This document shows positions 8,401-10,201 of a stretch of 10,201 bases of DNA, piece by piece (the stretch's first letter is position 1; each line of letters opens with the position of its first letter). The notes under the pieces are model-generated. The model did not search any database. It saw only the letters and a program-made list of their open reading frames with translations, and had not been told where the DNA came from. The position numbers and the translations under genes were made by a program. The DNA is from Lysobacterales bacterium. Lineage in GTDB: Bacteria > Pseudomonadota > Gammaproteobacteria > Xanthomonadales > SZUA-36. The stretch lies in the NCBI GenBank assembly GCA_026196445.1, contig JAPHTE010000093.1, positions 1-10,201 on the forward strand, read 5' to 3'.

Positions 8401-8932
8401 GTTCCTGTTCACGCCCGGTGCGTTGAATTTCGACATAGTAACGGCCGGGGAAATCCTGCATCCAGCCCTTGGCAAGCTGCCGCGCCTGGTTGGGGTGCTG
8501 TTTGACCAGGGCCTGGCCCACGTCACCTTCCCGTCCGGCCGACAGCGCAATCAGGCCAGCAGCGTGTTCACTGATCCAGTCACGCCGCAGGTAGGGCACG
8601 CCCTGGTGCTGGCCTTGCTGGTAACCCTTGCTGAGCAACTGGCAGAGGTTCAGATAGCCTTCACGGTCCTGGCACAACAGGACCAGTTTGCTGAAGTGAT
8701 CGGGGTCGGCGAGGTCGGTGATGAGCACATCCGCACCGACGATTGGCTTGATGCCCGCCTTGACGGCGGCCTGGTAAAATTTGACCAGGGCGAACATGTT
8801 GAACTGGTCGGTGACCGCGATGGCCGGCATACCCATTTCGCGGGCGCGCTTGACCATCTGTTTAAGGCGCAGCGTGCTGTCCACCAGGGAAAATTCTGTA
8901 TGCAGGTGGAGATGGACAAAGGGTTCGGTCAT
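5468..8932 (-). CDS. dnaE: DNA polymerase III alpha subunit
   Basis: This is the catalytic subunit of the chromosomal replicase. It polymerises DNA 5' to 3' within the Pol III core together with the proofreading subunit DnaQ. Its 1154 residues compare with 1160 in E. coli. The PHP domain opens with HLHLHTEFS (7-15). TDQ at 41-43 and NDVRF at 199-203 lack histidines found in metal-binding PHP domains, as in E. coli, so this domain is probably not a nuclease. The catalytic aspartates are D400 and D402 in PDFDIDF and D552 in KFDFLGLR, matching E. coli D401, D403 and D555. A helix-hairpin-helix segment lies near 820-850. The clamp-binding motif QTDMF is at 914-918 (QADMF in E. coli) and an OB fold lies at about 985-1065. 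The ribosome site is weak (AAGAAA). The gene stands alone here, not next to lpxB, rnhB or accA as in many gammaproteobacteria. Confidence 0.98.
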   Translation of the reverse strand: MTEPFVHLHLHTEFSLVDSTLRLKQMVKRAREMGMPAIAVTDQFNMFALVKFYQAAVKAGIKPIVGADVLITDLADPDHFSKLVLLCQDREGYLNLCQLLSKGYQQGQHQGVPYLRRDWISEHAAGLIALSAGREGDVGQALVKQHPNQARQLAKGWMQDFPGRYYVEIQRTGREQEQRHEILALHLAAELGLPVVATNDVRFLERADFRAHEARVCIHDGRLLADRRREVRYSEEQYLKSPAEMAELFADLPEALENAVELAKRCNLELTFGKYFLPDFPTPDGESVEEYLKKAALEGLARRLNMRGTAHDFSDDDYHDRLALELDVINNMGFPGYFLIVADFIRWAKNNDIPVGPGRGSGAGSLVAYALDITDLDPLQFDLLFERFLNPERISMPDFDIDFCMEKRDLVIDYVAETYGRNQVSQIITYGTMAAKASVRDCGRVLGDGYGFVDSVAKLVPPDLGMTLAKALEQEPELQRRYDDEEDTRALLDLAMSLEGLTRNAGKHAGGVVIAPSDLTDFTPLFCESGGGGIVTQFDMKDVEKVGLVKFDFLGLRTLTIIDWALKAINRELCAKGEDPIVLEDLPMDDSKTFKLLQDCRTTAVFQLESPGMKDLIRRLKPDSFNEIIALVALFRPGPLESGMVGDYIDRKHGRSMVSYPHPDLEMILKPTYGVILYQEQVMQIAQVLAGYTLGDADILRRAMGKKDPQEMAKQRLKFVDGASENKVTDELANYIFDQMETFAGYGFNKSHSAAYALIAYQTAWLKAHYPAAFMAAVLSADMDNTDKIADLVQECGKMQITLLPPDINRSSYSFKSTDDQSIRYGLGAIKGIGRAAIEFIEQEREANGPFKGLDDFCNRMDLRRANKRAMETLVRSGALDPLDAGRNRARLLHNLPRCMHAAEQMQRDQEAGQTDMFGTLGPVDPAEPMEMSEVAEWPELQRLEAEKNSLGLYLTGHPVKVHMKDIRHFTACPLGEVHLRVTRENSNRRGVSMTLAALVTSLRRRTQRGHFIAIEDHTGRIDLFLTNEAYATYADLLEKDTIIVIEGNATLDEFMGNYRINANHIMTLADAKARFATGVNIAVTGPDENLCRRLASVFNPYQGGSAPVFVHYRNQRARVTLELDYRWRLKPCEELVAALNELEEVNLAGFRYQ

Positions 8933-8969
8933 GGTTTCTTGTTTCGTTGATGATTGGCTTGATTTTACA

Positions 8970-9020
8970 GGGGTCGGAGTAAAGTGCCAGAGTAATTGCC
9001 CTGGCGTTTACTCTGACCTC
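8970..9020. repeat. REP-like palindromic element
   Basis: GGGGTCGGAGTAAA at 8970-8983 pairs with TTTACTCTGACCTC at 9007-9020. That gives 14 pairs when the two G-T positions are allowed. A small internal loop (GT against G) is followed by GCCAG/CTGGC (8986-8990 with 9001-9005) and a 10-base loop. Palindromes of this kind, with arms near GGGGTCAGAGTAAA, resemble the repetitive extragenic elements associated with REP-associated tyrosine transposases. That link is from memory and not tested. No such transposase gene is in the window, so this would be a non-autonomous copy. It ends 37 bases upstream of the dnaE start, so dnaE transcription must begin inside it, beside it or through it. Confidence 0.65.
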
Positions 9021-9072
9021 ATATTGGGGTGCGGGCGATTGATGGGTTTCGCGGGCCGGGGTTGTCGGTTGC

Positions 9073-9142
9073 GCCTGAGACCTTACACAACACGGACGTT
9101 GTGGATGAGCCTGCAGGGATGCATATACGGCGTGTCTCAGGC
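9073..9142. other. 70-base segment able to fold as a three-way junction
   Basis: A perfect 9-pair stem, GCCTGAGAC (9073-9081) with GTCTCAGGC (9134-9142), encloses two smaller stems. CACAAC/GTTGTG (9086-9091 with 9098-9103) has a 6-base loop. GCC/GGC (9109-9111 with 9129-9131) extends through TGCA/TGCA (9112-9115 with 9120-9123) to the loop GGGA, which fits the GNRA pattern in plus-strand RNA. It lies upstream of the tRNA promoter. If transcribed, it would belong to a dnaE leader on the minus strand or be a separate small RNA. It could also act as DNA, for example as a long operator. I recognise no known RNA family. The rest of this 321-base gap (9021-9072 and 9143-9181) shows nothing I can name. 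Confidence 0.35.
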
Positions 9143-9181
9143 GGAACTGATCACTCCGGGCCGTTACAGGGTTGCTACGTA

Positions 9182-9211
9182 TTGAGAAAAGGCCTGTGAG
9201 TGTGGTATCTT
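9182..9211 (+). promoter_or_regulatory. Promoter of tRNA-Val
   Basis: TTGAGA at 9182-9187 serves as the -35 box and TATCTT at 9206-9211 as the -10 box, with an 18-base spacer. The bases just downstream are GCGCGCCCC, the GC-rich discriminator typical of stable-RNA promoters that are shut down by ppGpp. Transcription would start near 9218 and give a leader of about 36 bases before the mature tRNA. Stringent control is an inference from the discriminator alone. Confidence 0.7.
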
Positions 9212-9253
9212 GCGCGCCCCTGGTGAATGTCTTGCCAGGGTCGTCCTACATGG

Positions 9254-9328
9254 GGGCGCGTAGCTCAGCGGTAGAGCACTGCCTTGACATGGCAGGTGTC
9301 ACTGGTTCGATCCCAGTCGTGCCCACCA
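9254..9328 (+). tRNA. tRNA-Val, anticodon GAC
   Basis: The 75-base sequence folds as a full cloverleaf. The acceptor stem GGGCGCG pairs with CGTGCCC (one G-U). The D stem GCTC/GAGC (9263-9266 with 9274-9277) has a 7-base loop. The anticodon stem CTGCC/GGCAG (9279-9283 with 9291-9295) holds loop TTGACAT with anticodon GAC at 9286-9288, which reads valine codons GUC and GUU. The variable loop is GTGTC, and the T stem ACTGG/CCAGT carries loop TTCGATC. The discriminator base is A, and CCA is encoded at 9326-9328. A run of five T follows at 9333-9337 and may help transcript ending. No second tRNA follows. Confidence 0.97.
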
Positions 9329-9343
9329 AGCCTTTTTGTCCGT

Positions 9344-9367
9344 GGAATCTCGGCCACCGGTGATTCC
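9344..9367. terminator. Hairpin between the convergent tRNA and response regulator gene
   Basis: GGAATC (9344-9349) pairs with GATTCC (9362-9367), and inside it CGG/CCG (9351-9353 with 9357-9359) pairs across the loop CCA. The hairpin lies 9 bases past the stop codon of the minus-strand response regulator gene and 15 bases past the tRNA. This is where a shared terminator would be expected. Neither strand has a T-run directly after the stem, so an efficient intrinsic terminator is doubtful. It may only protect the 3' end. Confidence 0.35.
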
Positions 9368-9376
9368 GGTTGATCG

Positions 9377-9955
9377 TCAGAGGTTTGCGCGAACCTGTTC
9401 GAACAAATCCGCAGCATCATCTTTGGTCATGGGCTTACGCAGACAGTACAAGATCCCATGCTGTTCCATGACTTGCGGAGTGATGTCGTAGGAGAGCCCC
9501 GTCAGGATGGCGATCTGCATGTTTGGGTATTTACCTTTGATCTTGGCTGTCAACTGCCAACCGGTCATGCCCGGCATTCCAAGATCCGTGATCAACAGGT
9601 CGTATTTGTTCCTGGCCAGCAAGTCCAATGCTTCGTAACCACTCATCGCCTGGTGCAGGTCCAGGTCCGGGGTATCCAACAGGTTTCTGGCTATGCTATG
9701 GACGATCTTGTCGTCGTCTACCCACAGAATTTTCAGCGGCGAGGAAAGGGCGGCTTCTGCTGCAGCGGCCTGAAAGCCGGGGTCGGCAGCTTCGGCAATG
9801 CCCGGCCGCGCGGTTGATTTTGTCGGATCGGCGTTTGCCCGTCCATTGTGGGGACAATTGTCGCACAAAGCGTCTTTCTGACGGTTAAATTCCCTCAGGA
9901 CTATTGCTCTTTCGATAGGGTGGAGAGAGTCAAGAATTTCTTTAGCTGTCTTCAT
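9377..9955 (-). CDS. Orphan response regulator with CxxC N-terminal segment and C-terminal receiver
   Basis: The 192-residue product ends in a CheY-like receiver (about 74-192) with acidic pair D80/D81, phospho-acceptor D124 in LITDLGMPG, T152 in ILTG and K174 in LRKP, all at the usual spacing. It should be phosphorylated by a histidine kinase or phosphotransfer protein. There is no DNA-binding or enzymatic output domain. Residues 1-38 look helical and end in CDNCPH (C31, C34, H36), a possible metal or redox site that I cannot assign to a family. An Ala/Pro-rich linker (39-72) joins the two parts. I chose ATG 9955, which has AGGG about 6 bases upstream. A GTG start at 10036 would add 27 residues but has weaker support. 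No kinase gene is adjacent, and the hybrid kinase at 2419-4638 is about 4.7 kb away. Confidence 0.88.
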   Translation of the reverse strand: MKTAKEILDSLHPIERAIVLREFNRQKDALCDNCPHNGRANADPTKSTARPGIAEAADPGFQAAAAEAALSSPLKILWVDDDKIVHSIARNLLDTPDLDLHQAMSGYEALDLLARNKYDLLITDLGMPGMTGWQLTAKIKGKYPNMQIAILTGLSYDITPQVMEQHGILYCLRKPMTKDDAADLFEQVRANL

Positions 9956-10046
9956 AAGCGCCCTGTTCCAAGGGGGAAAACACGTCCGTGTTTCATCCCT
10001 GAATTTCTGGTTGAATCCCTTGCACCAGCTGAGCACCCGTGTGTTT

Positions 10047-10055
10047 ATTCTAGCA
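10047..10055 (-). promoter_or_regulatory. Possible extended -10 promoter for the response regulator gene
   Basis: On the minus strand TGCTAGAAT fits an extended -10 element (TG, one base, then TAGAAT, five of six matches to TATAAT). The -35 region at 17 bases is poor, which extended -10 promoters tolerate. Transcription would start near 10040 and give a leader of about 85 bases. That leader contains a small inverted repeat, AAACAC/GTGTTT (9978-9983 with 9988-9993). Confidence 0.35.
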
Positions 10056-10201
10056 CCGGCGCAGATGGCTCGCCATTGGCCATGTTTCTGTGATCATTCA
10101 AGTTAAAACAGTATGATATGCGGCCGATCAAGGGTACAATAGCAATATGAATATGCGGGAACGAACTACCGGGTAATGTAGACACTTGCGCAGAGTGAGC
10201 C
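10056..10201. other. Right-edge region without a supported gene
   Basis: I see no gene that can be supported here. TACAAT at 10135-10140 resembles a -10 box, but no -35 box is correctly placed. The ATG at 10147 opens only nine codons. On the minus strand one frame is open from the window edge to a stop near 10049, about 50 codons. It shows no recognisable motif and could equally be chance. Confidence 0.3.

Noticed and set aside
9333..9337. Five-T run after the tRNA as an intrinsic terminator
   Set aside because: No dedicated hairpin directly precedes it. The nearest stem belongs to the tRNA itself, and the 9344-9367 hairpin lies after the T-run.
10147..10176. Nine-codon plus-strand frame beginning ATGAATATG
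   Set aside because: It is too short to support, and no ribosome site or convincing promoter is positioned for it.
10049..10201. Possible C-terminus of a minus-strand gene entering from the right edge
   Set aside because: About 50 open codons with no motif. The same stretch probably contains the leader or promoter of the response regulator gene.

Overview
This is chromosomal DNA from a bacterium, most likely a gammaproteobacterium of moderately high GC content. The evidence is an E. coli-like exonuclease I (SbcB), a TesB-type thioesterase, a proteobacterial-type DnaE of 1154 residues with a clamp-binding motif near residue 914, and a tRNA-Val with an encoded CCA tail. I cannot name the genus. 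No phage, plasmid, CRISPR or insertion-sequence gene is visible, and most of the window is housekeeping sequence.

Left part (1-2224): the first 270 codons of sbcB run leftward off the window edge. Only 38 bases separate its start from the divergent tesB. tesB is followed after 2 bases by msrA (peptide methionine sulfoxide reductase A), so these two are almost certainly co-transcribed.

Middle (2225-5467): a 194-base gap leads to a 739-residue hybrid sensor kinase with about ten membrane helices, a kinase core and a C-terminal receiver. A small exported lytic transglycosylase (DUF4124 plus SLT domain) follows after 55 bases. The 156 bases between it and the convergent dnaE hold several nested inverted repeats that look like a structured intergenic element.

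Right part (5468-10201): dnaE (DNA polymerase III alpha subunit) is complete on the minus strand. It does not sit next to its common partners lpxB, rnhB or accA. The 321 bases between dnaE and the tRNA hold a REP-like palindrome, a 70-base segment that can fold as a three-way junction, and a convincing tRNA promoter with a GC-rich discriminator. tRNA-Val(GAC) follows. Convergent with it is an orphan response regulator with an unusual CxxCPH N-terminus. The last ~245 bases hold its leader and a possible promoter, but no gene I can support.

The genes do not form one pathway. They cover DNA replication and repair (dnaE, sbcB), protein oxidation repair (msrA), acyl-CoA hydrolysis (tesB), wall turnover (the transglycosylase) and signalling (the kinase and the orphan regulator). 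I found no convincing new multi-gene system. The most interesting material is non-coding structure and the two signalling proteins with unassigned input regions.
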